This document shows, in pieces, positions 35,869-45,352 of a stretch of DNA of 64,000 nucleotides. Each line of letters opens with the position of its first letter. Within the stretch, counting starts at the first letter, position 1. This stretch comes from Marinilabilia salmonicolor. GTDB taxonomy: Bacteria > Bacteroidota > Bacteroidia > Bacteroidales > Marinilabiliaceae. Made by a program: the position numbers and the translations under genes. Below the pieces are notes generated by a model, which worked only from the letters and a program-made list of their open reading frames with translations, had not been told where the DNA came from and did not search any database. The DNA lies in contig NZ_PVTS01000006.1 in assembly GCF_003003035.1 (NCBI RefSeq), positions 186,001-250,000 on the forward strand, in the 5' to 3' direction.

Positions 35869-36939
35869 ATGAGAAACCCTGTAATGCTCAAGATCTGTAT
35901 TGTTTTCGCAATACTCATTTTTACATCCTGCACCCAACAGCAGAAAAAAAAGGAACTTCCGGTTTTTGTAAAAACAACGGAAATCCGGAAAATTGAATCG
36001 GTTCTGACAAAGAAATACCCCGCAAGAATCAAGTCGGCCTCCGAAGTTAAATTATCCTTCAGAGTGGCCGGCCCCATTTTAAAAGTCAATATTGAAGAGG
36101 GAGATACGGTAAATAAAGGAGATGTTATCGCACAAATAGATCCGCGCGATTACCGGATTCAACTGCAGGCAACTGAAGCAAAATACCATGAGGTAAAGAG
36201 TGAAGTGGAGAGAATCACCGCACTGTATCAAAAAAATAAAATTTCGGAGAACGACTACGACAAAGCCGTTTCGGGATTAAAACAGATTACGGCCAAATAT
36301 GAAGCACACAAAAACGCACTGGAAGACACCAAACTGAGGGCCCCCTTTTCCGGGCACATCAGCAAAATATTTTTTGAGCAGGGAGAAACCGTGGATGCCG
36401 GAATGCCCATAATATCTATTTACAACAATAAAGCGTTTGAGATTATTGCCCACCTTCCTGCATCTGACTTTCTGAAAAAGAAAGACTTCACCCGATTTTC
36501 CTGTCAGTCTTCGTCCCTCCCCGGAGAAGAATGGCCGCTGGAATTGAGAAATATCGTCTCTCAAGCCAATCTTAACGGACTTTATCCTGCTTATTTTAGT
36601 TTAAAAGCAGATGCCGGAGAGATCATCCTTCCAGGGATGAGTGCGGAAGTCATAATAGAATACGAAACAGACAAAGAACCGATTTTTGAATTGCCATCCC
36701 CGGCCATATTTGAGCAATCGGGAAACGCCAGTGTTTGGATTTTTAATGAAGAGGACGAAACCGTCACCACCAAAACAATTGAGATTATAAAAGTGAATAC
36801 ATCCGGTACTGCAGTGGTTAAAGGGGACTTTGAGGGAACCGAAATCATTGTCACCGCAGGAGTAAACAGTCTAAAAGAGGGACAGAAAGTCCGCCGGTTA
36901 CCCGAGCCGTCTGAAAGCAACGTGGGAGGACTGTTGTAA
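35869..36939 (+). CDS. RND efflux periplasmic adaptor (membrane fusion protein)
   Basis: This 356-residue lipoprotein (FTSC lipobox, Cys21) has the adaptor architecture: a lipoyl half (SFRVAGPILKVNIEEGDTVNKGDVIAQIDPRDY), a short alpha-hairpin (about 95-150), the second lipoyl half (KLRAPFSGHISKIFFEQGETVDAGMPI), a beta-barrel and a membrane-proximal domain (ending GTEIIVTAGVNSLKEGQKVRRL). It bridges the inner-membrane pump encoded next (36989) and the outer-membrane channel (40131). The three genes plus the two-component pair form an apparent five-gene operon. Confidence 0.95.
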   Translation: MRNPVMLKICIVFAILIFTSCTQQQKKKELPVFVKTTEIRKIESVLTKKYPARIKSASEVKLSFRVAGPILKVNIEEGDTVNKGDVIAQIDPRDYRIQLQATEAKYHEVKSEVERITALYQKNKISENDYDKAVSGLKQITAKYEAHKNALEDTKLRAPFSGHISKIFFEQGETVDAGMPIISIYNNKAFEIIAHLPASDFLKKKDFTRFSCQSSSLPGEEWPLELRNIVSQANLNGLYPAYFSLKADAGEIILPGMSAEVIIEYETDKEPIFELPSPAIFEQSGNASVWIFNEEDETVTTKTIEIIKVNTSGTAVVKGDFEGTEIIVTAGVNSLKEGQKVRRLPEPSESNVGGLL

Positions 36940-36988
36940 TCATTTACTTTCTTAAAAAGAAAAAACAAACAAATAGCTCTGCTCAACC

Positions 36989-39900
36989 ATGACAGAATTT
37001 GCATTCAAAAACAAAATACTCTTTTACTTTTTTCTGGTAGTTCTCGCAGTTGGAGGAATCATGTCCTTTCAATCGATGAGTAAATTGGAGGATCCTGAAA
37101 TAAAAGTAAAACAAGCCCTGGTAGTAACCATTTATCCGGGAGCTTCGGCGCATGAAACCGAACTGGAAGTGACCGATGTGCTTGAAAAAGCCATCAAAAC
37201 AATGGGTGACATCAAAAAGATAGAGTCCCGTTCGGAAGCTGACTACTCAGAGATTACCGTAGAACTGGATCCGACCATTTCACCGGATGAAATAGAACAA
37301 AAATGGGATATTCTGCGTCGGAAGGTACAGCGTGCAGCATCTCAACTGCCTGCAAAAGCCAATCCTCCCATCGTAGTGGATGATTTCGGAGATGTTTACG
37401 GGTTGTTTTATGCCATGACGGCAGATGGATTCTCATATGATGAGATGCATGACTACGGGATGCTCATCAAACAGGAAATAGAAAGCCTTCCGGATGTTAA
37501 ACGGGTAAAAATTTTCGGAGACCGCCCCCCCTGCATCAACATCAATATCCATCAGGAAAAAATGGCAAATCTGGGAGTTCACCCATCCGAGGTATTGATG
37601 ACCCTTGACAGTCAGAATGAAACCGTCTATGCAGGGTATTTTGAAGCAGGCCGGGAGCGAATCAGGGTGGATGTCACCAACGATTTTAATAACATCAATG
37701 ACATTCGAAACCTGATTATACAGGGACACGAAGACGATCAGGTTCGGTTGGACGACATTGCTGACATCGAACGAACAGTTGACACTCCCTACCGGGAAGC
37801 TATGCGCTATAATTCTCAACCAGCTCTTGGCATCTCCATTGCCATGCAGAGTGGCGGAAACGTCATTAAACTCGGTGAATTGGTTGATCAGCGTCTTTCC
37901 GACCTCCGGCAATCTGGAATTCCGGCCGGTATTGACTTTAAGAAGGTGTTTTTCCAACCCGAGAAGGTTAGCAATGCCATCTCCACATTTATGTTCAACC
38001 TGGCACAATCGGTGGCCATTGTCATTCTCATCCTGATGTTGTCAATGGGCTGGCGCAGCGGAATTATTATCGGAAGTGGCCTTTTGCTGACAATTCTGGG
38101 TTCATTTGTGGTTTTGAACCTGTTTAACGGCACGCTTCAACGTGTTTCGCTGGCATCTCTCATTGTGGCCATGGGTATGTTGGTGGACAATGCCATCGTT
38201 ATTGTTGACGGCATCCTCATTGACCTGCAAAACGGCATGAAAAAGAAGAAAGCGCTTATCAACACAGCCAAAAAGACAGCATGGCCACTGTTGGGAGCTA
38301 CGCTCATCGCCATCTTTGCCTTTCTTCCTATCTTTCTTTCCCCTGATACTTCGGGAGAGTATGTCCGTGATTTATTCATAGTACTGGCTGTTTCGCTCCT
38401 TCTGAGCTGGGTATTGGCACTGACCCAGGCACCAATAATGGCCGACAAGCAGTTTAAACAAAAAGAGGAGTCTGACGGAGAAAAGAAAAAACTCTACAGC
38501 ACTAAAATTTACAGCATTCACAGACGATGGCTGAGTTACCTGCTTTATCATAAAACCGTGGCCATTGTAATTGTCACTTTGTTAATGGGCGGAAGCTTGT
38601 TGTTGTTTCCGCTGATTCCCCAGACCTTTTTCCCGGATCTGACCTACAATCAGCTCTATATTGAATACAAAATGCCGGCAGGAACACGCATAGAAAAGAT
38701 AGATGCCGACTTAACCGAAATAGAGCAATACCTGATGGAGCAGCCTGAAATCACCAATGTCACCACCAGTCTGGGGGGAACTCCGTCACGCTACAACCTG
38801 GTACGCTCCATTGCAGAGCCGGCAATGAACTATGGTGAGTTGATTGTGGATTTTGCAGATGCCGATGAACTGCCGGATATGTTGCCGAAGCTACAAAAGC
38901 ATTTGAGCGAAAACTATCCACAGGCCTATGCCAGAGTGAAGCGTTACAACCTGATGTATAAAAAATTCCCCGTGGAAGTACTCTTCACCGGACCGGATCC
39001 TGCCGTATTAAAAGAACTCACGGCACAGGCAAAAAACATCATGGAAGAAGAACCGGGAGCTATACTCGTAACGGATGACTGGGAACCCGCATCGAAGGTA
39101 CTTATGGCGAAATACAATCAGCCGATGGCTCGCCGCGCAGGACTGACCCGTCCGGACATAGCACTTTCACTTCTGACAGCCACAGACGGTCTGCCTATCG
39201 GAAACTTCTACGACGGCACACGCTCCATTCCCATTTATGTAAAAAGTACAAAAAACAACGGAGAACCGGTGGAGAACCTGGAAACATCACCTGCTTTCAG
39301 TATGCTTCCGTCACTGAGCAACCTGGATCCGGATAATCTTAAAGCAGTGATGTCGGGTGCCATATCCATTTCAGAAGTGGTGGAATCAACAGTTGGGGCT
39401 GTTCCCATGAACCAGGCGGTAAACAGCATTGATATCGGTTGGGAAGAACCGGTGGTACGAAGATACAATGGTCAACGGGCCATTAAGGCACAATGCAATC
39501 CGGTACCCGGACTGACCGCCGAAGATGTTCGCAAAAGCATTCTTCCGGAGATAGAAGACATCCCTTTACCGGCAGGATATAAGATGGAATGGCAGGGAGA
39601 ATATGAAGCAAGCTCAGAATCTCAGAAATACCTCTTTATGTATCTTCCTCTGGCCATTGTTTTGATGATTGCTGTTTTAATTGCCCTCTTTAACGATTAT
39701 AAAAAACCGCTCATCATCATTTTTAGCCTTCCTTTGGCAGCCATAGGGATTGTGCTAGGAATGCTGGTGTCGGGAAAAGAATTCGGTTTTGTGGCCATCG
39801 TCGGAGCCCTCGGACTCATGGGTATGATGATTAAAAACGGAGTGGTACTGCTCGAGGAGGTAGAATTGCAGGTTAAAGAAGGAAAACACAGGTTTGCAGC

Positions 39901-40138
39901 CCTAATGGATGCCTCTACATCACGACTACGGCCGGTTATGATGGCATCACTGACCACAATTCTGGGAATGATACCACTGATTACAGATGCGATGTTTGGC
40001 TCCATGGCGGTCACTATGATGTCGGGTCTGCTCATAGGAACAATCATTACTCTTTTGATGATTCCTGTGCTTTATGCCCTGTTTTACAACGTTATTCATC
40101 CACTAAGCAAAAAAGCCAAAAAACAAGAAAATGCCTGA
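36989..40138 (+). CDS. RND-family efflux pump inner-membrane subunit
   Basis: The 1049-residue protein has the AcrB/HAE plan: a first membrane helix (about 8-27), two large periplasmic loops (about 30-330 and 545-860) and two groups of membrane helices. TM4 carries the proton-relay-type acidic motif in VAMGMLVDNAIVIVDG, and the later repeat has GALGLMGMMIKNGVVLLEE. The C-terminus is ...VLYALFYNVIHPLSKK. It is a proton-driven exporter working with the adaptor and TolC-like genes around it. Substrate range (drugs, bile acids, metals, lipids) cannot be read from the sequence. Its stop overlaps the next gene's ATG by eight bases. Confidence 0.97.
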   Translation: MTEFAFKNKILFYFFLVVLAVGGIMSFQSMSKLEDPEIKVKQALVVTIYPGASAHETELEVTDVLEKAIKTMGDIKKIESRSEADYSEITVELDPTISPDEIEQKWDILRRKVQRAASQLPAKANPPIVVDDFGDVYGLFYAMTADGFSYDEMHDYGMLIKQEIESLPDVKRVKIFGDRPPCININIHQEKMANLGVHPSEVLMTLDSQNETVYAGYFEAGRERIRVDVTNDFNNINDIRNLIIQGHEDDQVRLDDIADIERTVDTPYREAMRYNSQPALGISIAMQSGGNVIKLGELVDQRLSDLRQSGIPAGIDFKKVFFQPEKVSNAISTFMFNLAQSVAIVILILMLSMGWRSGIIIGSGLLLTILGSFVVLNLFNGTLQRVSLASLIVAMGMLVDNAIVIVDGILIDLQNGMKKKKALINTAKKTAWPLLGATLIAIFAFLPIFLSPDTSGEYVRDLFIVLAVSLLLSWVLALTQAPIMADKQFKQKEESDGEKKKLYSTKIYSIHRRWLSYLLYHKTVAIVIVTLLMGGSLLLFPLIPQTFFPDLTYNQLYIEYKMPAGTRIEKIDADLTEIEQYLMEQPEITNVTTSLGGTPSRYNLVRSIAEPAMNYGELIVDFADADELPDMLPKLQKHLSENYPQAYARVKRYNLMYKKFPVEVLFTGPDPAVLKELTAQAKNIMEEEPGAILVTDDWEPASKVLMAKYNQPMARRAGLTRPDIALSLLTATDGLPIGNFYDGTRSIPIYVKSTKNNGEPVENLETSPAFSMLPSLSNLDPDNLKAVMSGAISISEVVESTVGAVPMNQAVNSIDIGWEEPVVRRYNGQRAIKAQCNPVPGLTAEDVRKSILPEIEDIPLPAGYKMEWQGEYEASSESQKYLFMYLPLAIVLMIAVLIALFNDYKKPLIIIFSLPLAAIGIVLGMLVSGKEFGFVAIVGALGLMGMMIKNGVVLLEEVELQVKEGKHRFAALMDASTSRLRPVMMASLTTILGMIPLITDAMFGSMAVTMMSGLLIGTIITLLMIPVLYALFYNVIHPLSKKAKKQENA

Positions 40139-41570
40139 TTCAATGAAAATCAATAAATACATCACAATCTTTGCGCTTCTCCTGTTGACATCATTAACAG
40201 CAACCGCTCAGGTAGAATTAAATCAGCAGAAATGCCGGGAAATGGCACTGGATTATTCACGCCAGATTAAAATTTCGGAAAACCGCCATCAACAGGCCGT
40301 TCTTTCGGGTAAAATTGCCAAAGCTCAGCATCTGCCAAAGCTCAGTGCCTCAGGATTGTATTTCTACAAACCTGATCCGCTGGAATATTCTCTGGAGGGC
40401 GGCTACCTGCCCACCTATACTCCGGGGCCAAACGGCGAAATGCAGCCCAACGTTCAGATCAATCCCAATACCGGAGCACCGGTTACCGGTCCCGATGGCA
40501 ACCCGGTATTCAACATGTATGCCATGATGCCCGACATGAATCTGAATATCGGACTGGAGGGAGTTACTACCGCAGGCGTTCAGATAGAACAACCCGTATA
40601 TATGGGAGGCAAAATCAGAACTGCCAACAAACTGGCCAATACAGGCATTGAGGTTTCAAAAAAACAAATGGATTTGAAAAAATCTGAAGTCATTGCCAAC
40701 GTGGATGCAGCCTGGTTTCAATATTTGGCCGTCAAAGAAAAACACCTTGCAGCCAATGAGTATAAAATATTGCTCGATTCACTGGAAGCAACCATCGAAG
40801 CAACCAACAGGGAGGGTATGTCCACCCGAAATGAGCTGTTGAAAGTTCAGGTAAAACGCAATGAGGCAATACTGCTGAAACAGAAAGCCAACAGCGGGCT
40901 ACAGCTGGCTCAAATGAATCTGTGTCGCCTTATCGGGCTGCCGCTGAATACAAATCTGATCATAGATGCCCCGGAAGAGACGACACTCCCCGACATTCAA
41001 ATCATAGAAGACAACAACCCTGCTGATCGCCCGGAATATCAGCTCCTCAACGATGCCATTGAAGCAAAACAGTATCAGGAAAAAATGGCGCGGGCCGGGA
41101 TGTTGCCCCAAATTGGTATTTCTGCGGGTTACAGCTATTTAGGAGGGCTGGAAATAAATGGTCAGGAAACAGATGAGATGGCATTTTCAGCTATGGCATC
41201 CGTTAAAATTCCTATTTTTAAATGGTTCGAAGAGCAAAATAAGCTATCAAAAGCCCGCCTTGAAACGGAAGTGGCCCGAATGGAGCTGGAAGAAAACGAG
41301 AAACTCCTGCAACTGGATATTGCACGAGCCCGTTTTAACCTGGAGGAATCATTTACCCGCCTTCAACTGACAGAAAAGGCATTGGAGCAGGCACAGGAAA
41401 ATCTGGAAACCAGCGAGTCTCTTTTCGAAGAAGGAATGGAACCGCTGGTCAATTTACTGGAGGCTCAGGTACAATGGCAAAAGGCCGAAAGCGAATATAT
41501 TGATGCAAAAACTTCGGTTAAGCTCATGCACACCTACTATTTAAAAGCCACAGGACATTTATCTGAATAA
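40131..41570 (+). CDS. TolC-family outer-membrane efflux channel
   Basis: The 479-residue protein has a signal peptide ending near LTATAQ and two repeats of the outer-membrane efflux protein family, rich in long coiled-coil helices (about 190-245 and 370-465). It begins with VELNQQKCREMALDYSRQIK and ends in a helix with VNLLEAQVQWQKAESEYIDAK, typical of TolC-like channels. The ATG at 40131 overlaps the pump gene; an internal ATG at 40143 would give a cleaner signal peptide and may be the real start. The stretch of about residues 85-125 is Pro/Gly/Asn-rich and probably an extracellular loop. It completes the tripartite pump. Confidence 0.95.
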   Translation: MPDSMKINKYITIFALLLLTSLTATAQVELNQQKCREMALDYSRQIKISENRHQQAVLSGKIAKAQHLPKLSASGLYFYKPDPLEYSLEGGYLPTYTPGPNGEMQPNVQINPNTGAPVTGPDGNPVFNMYAMMPDMNLNIGLEGVTTAGVQIEQPVYMGGKIRTANKLANTGIEVSKKQMDLKKSEVIANVDAAWFQYLAVKEKHLAANEYKILLDSLEATIEATNREGMSTRNELLKVQVKRNEAILLKQKANSGLQLAQMNLCRLIGLPLNTNLIIDAPEETTLPDIQIIEDNNPADRPEYQLLNDAIEAKQYQEKMARAGMLPQIGISAGYSYLGGLEINGQETDEMAFSAMASVKIPIFKWFEEQNKLSKARLETEVARMELEENEKLLQLDIARARFNLEESFTRLQLTEKALEQAQENLETSESLFEEGMEPLVNLLEAQVQWQKAESEYIDAKTSVKLMHTYYLKATGHLSE

Positions 41571-41582
41571 TAAACAACAGGG

Positions 41583-42662
41583 ATGAAAAAACAGCCCAAC
41601 CAAATACCGGAAGAATTCACCAGACCACCCGTATCGATAATCGGAAAAGGTATTAAGCCTACCCTTTTCCGGTTTCTGATTGTTTCGGCCATTGGGTTCT
41701 TCGTAATTTTGCTGGTCTATTTTTTATATGGAGAATCTCCTGAGCCCCTGGCTCCTCCATTCATCATATCTGTTATCGCCTTCAACCTTATCAGCGAAGG
41801 CAACATTATCATCAACAGGGTTCTGGACAGGAAATCTCCATGGTTTTTCAAGATAGCCTTACGAACCCGACAGCAACTGGGATGGAGCATATTGTGGACT
41901 CTTTTTATAGGGATAATCGCTTTCAGCAGTCTCCCAGATGACGTTTACCAGCAGCAACACTTTTTCATGTCGGCATTGCTGGTTTTTATCTTCGGATTAA
42001 TTTTTGTACTCCTATTCAACAGCACCCTGTTTCTCAAAAGTTTCTTTCTTAACTGGAAAAAATCTGTTCTGGAAGCTGAAGCCCTCAAACAGGCCAAACT
42101 ACTATCCGACTATAAAGTATTACAAAACCAACTCAATCCCCATTTTCTTTTCAACAGTTTCAGCACTTTAATTTCGGAGATTCATTACAATCCGGAAACG
42201 GCCATCGAATTCGCCCAAAAACTGGCTGACGTTTACCGCTACCTTCTGCAAAAGAAAAATGGCCTTACGGTACCTGTGCGGGAAGAACTGGAGTTTTTAA
42301 AAGATTTTATCTTTCTCCACGAACAACGAATGGGCAACTCGTTGAAAGTGCTTATCCATATTCCCGAAGCCTTTTTGGATCATCACCTCCCTCCCATGTC
42401 GTTACAATTGCTTATTGAGAATGCCATTAAACACAATCAGGCTTCGGAAAAGCATCCGCTGACCATTCAAATTGGAATAAAAGACCAGCAAAACCTAACG
42501 GTATGCAACAACCTGCAACCCAAAACAAACATTCACGGAACAGGTACAGGTCTGGAAAACATCTCTAAAAGGTACGAAATGCTTACAGGAGACTCAGTGA
42601 AAATAACGAAGACCGAAACCTCCTTTTGTGTGGAATTTCCACTTCTTTATCAATATGAATAA
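41583..42662 (+). CDS. LytS/YehU-type sensor histidine kinase
   Basis: The 359-residue membrane kinase has four predicted helices (about 28-48, 57-75, 98-117 and 128-150) and the His_kinase domain with the phosphoacceptor His187 in QNQLNPHFLFNSF. The ATPase half has LLIENAIKHNQ and GTGTGLENISKRY. It belongs to the group that phosphorylates LytTR response regulators, encoded immediately downstream. It starts 12 bases after the TolC-like gene, suggesting the pair senses and controls the pump or its substrates; that is an inference from the operon layout. Confidence 0.95.
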   Translation: MKKQPNQIPEEFTRPPVSIIGKGIKPTLFRFLIVSAIGFFVILLVYFLYGESPEPLAPPFIISVIAFNLISEGNIIINRVLDRKSPWFFKIALRTRQQLGWSILWTLFIGIIAFSSLPDDVYQQQHFFMSALLVFIFGLIFVLLFNSTLFLKSFFLNWKKSVLEAEALKQAKLLSDYKVLQNQLNPHFLFNSFSTLISEIHYNPETAIEFAQKLADVYRYLLQKKNGLTVPVREELEFLKDFIFLHEQRMGNSLKVLIHIPEAFLDHHLPPMSLQLLIENAIKHNQASEKHPLTIQIGIKDQQNLTVCNNLQPKTNIHGTGTGLENISKRYEMLTGDSVKITKTETSFCVEFPLLYQYE

Positions 42663-42674
42663 AACCAAAGAAAT

Positions 42675-43445
42675 ATGAGAATTCTGATTGTCGAGGACGA
42701 ATTCTCAACCCGCCGCCTGCTCAAAGATAGCGTAAAAAAAATACGGCCTGAATGGGAAATTATCGGTGAATCCGATAGTGTGGAAGGAACCATTGAGTTC
42801 CTTCAGAAAAACCCACAACCCGATTTAATATTCATGGATATTCAACTATCGGACGGCAGTAGTTTCGAAATATTTGAAAAAACCGAAGTGACCGGAATGA
42901 TTATATTTACCACTGCTTATGATGAATATGCCATTCAGGCCTTTAAAGTCAACAGTATTGATTATTTGCTGAAACCCATCAACCAGAAAAAACTGACAGA
43001 CGCCATCGAAAAATACGAACGGCTCTTTCAGGATAAAGAGATCCCATCCAATGCGGGTTTTGATTACGGTTCCCTTTCCAAGCTATTGGCCTCACAAAGC
43101 AGCACTTACCGCTCCAGGCTGCTGACCAATCTGGCTGACGGATTTCAAAAAGTGGATACAGAAAAGGTGGCGTGGCTGGTCAGTGCCAATAAAATCACCA
43201 CGGCAGTTACTTTCGACTCGCACCATCACATCGTGGACTTTACTCTCGACAAGCTTGAAAAAGAGCTGGATCCGACCATGTTCTTCAGAGCCAACCGCCA
43301 GTATATCCTCAACATCGATGCGATTCATAAAGTGGAAAACTGGTTTAACGGAAAACTAATCGTGAAAACCAAACCCGATGCACAGGACAGGATTGTGGTC
43401 AGCCGCGAAAGAGCCAGGAGTTTTAAGGAGTGGATTAATCAGTGA
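42675..43445 (+). CDS. LytR/AlgR-family response regulator
   Basis: The 256-residue protein has an N-terminal receiver domain (Asp55 in LIFMDIQLSDG, Thr and Lys of the switch in IFTTAYDEYAIQAFKVNSIDYLLKP) and a C-terminal LytTR DNA-binding domain (about 150-250, with FFRANRQYILNIDAI and VVSRERARSFKEWI). It pairs with the histidine kinase that ends 12 bases upstream. The TGA stop (43443-43445) is the first unit of a heptamer array. A bidirectional terminator lies between it and the convergent acyl-CoA dehydrogenase gene. Confidence 0.96.
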   Translation: MRILIVEDEFSTRRLLKDSVKKIRPEWEIIGESDSVEGTIEFLQKNPQPDLIFMDIQLSDGSSFEIFEKTEVTGMIIFTTAYDEYAIQAFKVNSIDYLLKPINQKKLTDAIEKYERLFQDKEIPSNAGFDYGSLSKLLASQSSTYRSRLLTNLADGFQKVDTEKVAWLVSANKITTAVTFDSHHHIVDFTLDKLEKELDPTMFFRANRQYILNIDAIHKVENWFNGKLIVKTKPDAQDRIVVSRERARSFKEWINQ

Positions 43446-43477
43446 GGGTTGAGAGATGAGGGATGAGAGGTGAGGGA
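43443..43477 (+). repeat. Five TGA heptamers beginning at the response-regulator stop codon
   Basis: TGAGGGT, TGAGAGA, TGAGGGA, TGAGAGG, TGAGGGA. The first TGA is the stop codon itself. Confidence 0.92.
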
Positions 43478-43501
43478 TTTCTACGAGCCTTACGTCATAA
43501 A

Positions 43502-43533
43502 AAATGCAGCAAACCATCAGGAGTGCTGCATTT
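43502..43533. terminator. Bidirectional terminator between convergent operons
   Basis: AAATGCAGCA (43502-43511) pairs with TGCTGCATTT (43524-43533). It is followed by T-rich sequence on both strands, and so can serve the response-regulator operon (plus) and the acyl-CoA dehydrogenase operon (minus). Confidence 0.85.
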
Positions 43534-43559
43534 CTTTTATTCTAAAATCCGGGATTCCG

Positions 43560-45278
43560 TTAAACCGATTCCTGAACCTGTTTAAATTGCCCCAGGTCAT
43601 TCAACGACGAGTTGGCAATAAACTCAGCACGTGCACGGTTCTCGGCCCGTCCCATCTGGATATAAATCTCTGTAGAATTGCGGAATTTATCGTCACGTTC
43701 GGTATCAAGCAAAAGCAGATACCCCATAATGATATGTCCGGCCATCTCCACCAAACGACGGGCATGGAAATCCAGATACTCATTGTCCTTCACTGCAACA
43801 ACAGCTTTAACGGCCTTTTCATACTCCTCGGTCATGCCGATAAGCGTACGGCGATAACCGTGCAACTCAGGGCGCAAAGACATAGCCTCGAACTCACGAA
43901 TTCGCTTCAGGTATCCGTCGGTTGTCACTCCACGAATGGCAGCAACCACCTGAAGCTGTGTGGTACCTTCATAAATGGTGGTAATCCGGGCGTCACGATA
44001 GATGCGTTCAATGGGGTAATCCTTCATGAAACCACTACCACCGTGAATCTGTAAAGCATCATAAGCCAGTTGGTTACAATATTCACTACTCATTCCCTTA
44101 AGCAGAGGAGTAAAGAAATCAGCCAACCGCTGATAGTACTTCATATCATCACGTTCCTCCTTGGTCAACTGACGTTTCTCGGAAAGATGCATATAGGCCT
44201 TATAGACATCCACGTAACGGCTGGTCTCATAAAGCAGGGTACGGGAAGCATCCAGCTTAGCTTTCATAGTGGCCAGCAATTCATAGACGGCAGGAAACTT
44301 AATAATGCTTTTGCCAAACTGCTCCCGCTCTTTGGCATATTCCAACGCTTCACGGTAAGCCGCTTCGCTGATACCAACTGACTGCGCACCGATTCCCAGG
44401 CGGGCACCATTCATCAAGGCCATCACATACTTGATTAGCCCCAATTTACGGGATCCCACCAATTCGGCAGGAGCATCTTTAAATACCAGTTCACAGGTAG
44501 GTGATCCTTTGATACCCATTTTATTCTCAATCCGGCGTATTTTCACAGCCTTGTGGGCACGGTCATAGATAAACATGGACAACCCCCGGCCGTCAGTAGT
44601 TCCCTCTTCAGAACGGGCCAAAACCAGTGAAACATCGCCATCACCATTGGTGATAAAGCGCTTTACTCCGTTGAGGTACCATTTCCCATCCTTTTCATTA
44701 AAAGTAGCTTTCAGCTGTACAGCCTGAAGGTCAGATCCGGCATCAGGTTCTGTGAGATCCATTGCGGCAGTCTCCCCACGTGAGATCCGTGGCAGGAAGC
44801 GCATTTTTTGATCTTCATCTGCAAATTCATTGATGGTTTCCGCACAATCCTGAAGTCCCCAGATATTGACAAAACCGGCATCGGCACGCGAAACCAAATC
44901 CGCTGCCATGATGTAAGGCACAATAGGAAAGTTAAGTCCCTCATACTTTCGGGGCAGGGTGATTCCCATCAGTCCGGCTTTTACCAGGGCATCCAGGTTT
45001 TCCTGAGTTCCCTTTGCATAAACCACTTCATTGTTTTCAATCTTAGGCCCTTCGGCATCAACACCTTCCGCATTGGGAGCCACAATATCGCCACTAATCT
45101 CACCCACAATTTCCAACACCTTTTCGTAGCTGTCCATGGCATCTTCAAAGTCCAGCGGCGCATAATCAAATTTGTCCTTGTCCTCAAAATCATTCTCTTT
45201 GAGGGCCACGATCTTTTTCATCAACGGGTGTGAAAGATGAAATTTAAGATCCGGATTATCTGTAAAAAAATTAGCCAT
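43560..45278 (-). CDS. Acyl-CoA dehydrogenase (long form)
   Basis: This 572-residue flavoenzyme has the three acyl-CoA dehydrogenase parts: an N-terminal helical domain, the beta-domain with MDLTEPDAGSDL and YLNGVKRFITNGDGD, and the C-terminal helical domain with GARLGIGAQSVGISEAAY, AYDALQIHGGSGFMKDYPIE and the YEGTTQLQ stretch where the catalytic base Glu of medium-chain enzymes usually lies. An extra ~130-residue C-terminal helical extension, as in FadE12/AidB-like long forms, follows. It oxidises an acyl-CoA thioester and passes electrons to the ETF encoded just upstream. Chain-length preference is unknown. Start at 45278 follows etfA by 74 bases. Confidence 0.94.
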   Translation of the reverse strand: MANFFTDNPDLKFHLSHPLMKKIVALKENDFEDKDKFDYAPLDFEDAMDSYEKVLEIVGEISGDIVAPNAEGVDAEGPKIENNEVVYAKGTQENLDALVKAGLMGITLPRKYEGLNFPIVPYIMAADLVSRADAGFVNIWGLQDCAETINEFADEDQKMRFLPRISRGETAAMDLTEPDAGSDLQAVQLKATFNEKDGKWYLNGVKRFITNGDGDVSLVLARSEEGTTDGRGLSMFIYDRAHKAVKIRRIENKMGIKGSPTCELVFKDAPAELVGSRKLGLIKYVMALMNGARLGIGAQSVGISEAAYREALEYAKEREQFGKSIIKFPAVYELLATMKAKLDASRTLLYETSRYVDVYKAYMHLSEKRQLTKEERDDMKYYQRLADFFTPLLKGMSSEYCNQLAYDALQIHGGSGFMKDYPIERIYRDARITTIYEGTTQLQVVAAIRGVTTDGYLKRIREFEAMSLRPELHGYRRTLIGMTEEYEKAVKAVVAVKDNEYLDFHARRLVEMAGHIIMGYLLLLDTERDDKFRNSTEIYIQMGRAENRARAEFIANSSLNDLGQFKQVQESV

Positions 45279-45352
45279 TTTTTCTCTTTTATTTATCGGT
45301 CCGAAAAAGCATCCAGTGCCTTCGGATCAAAAGATACAACATTAAAAAAACT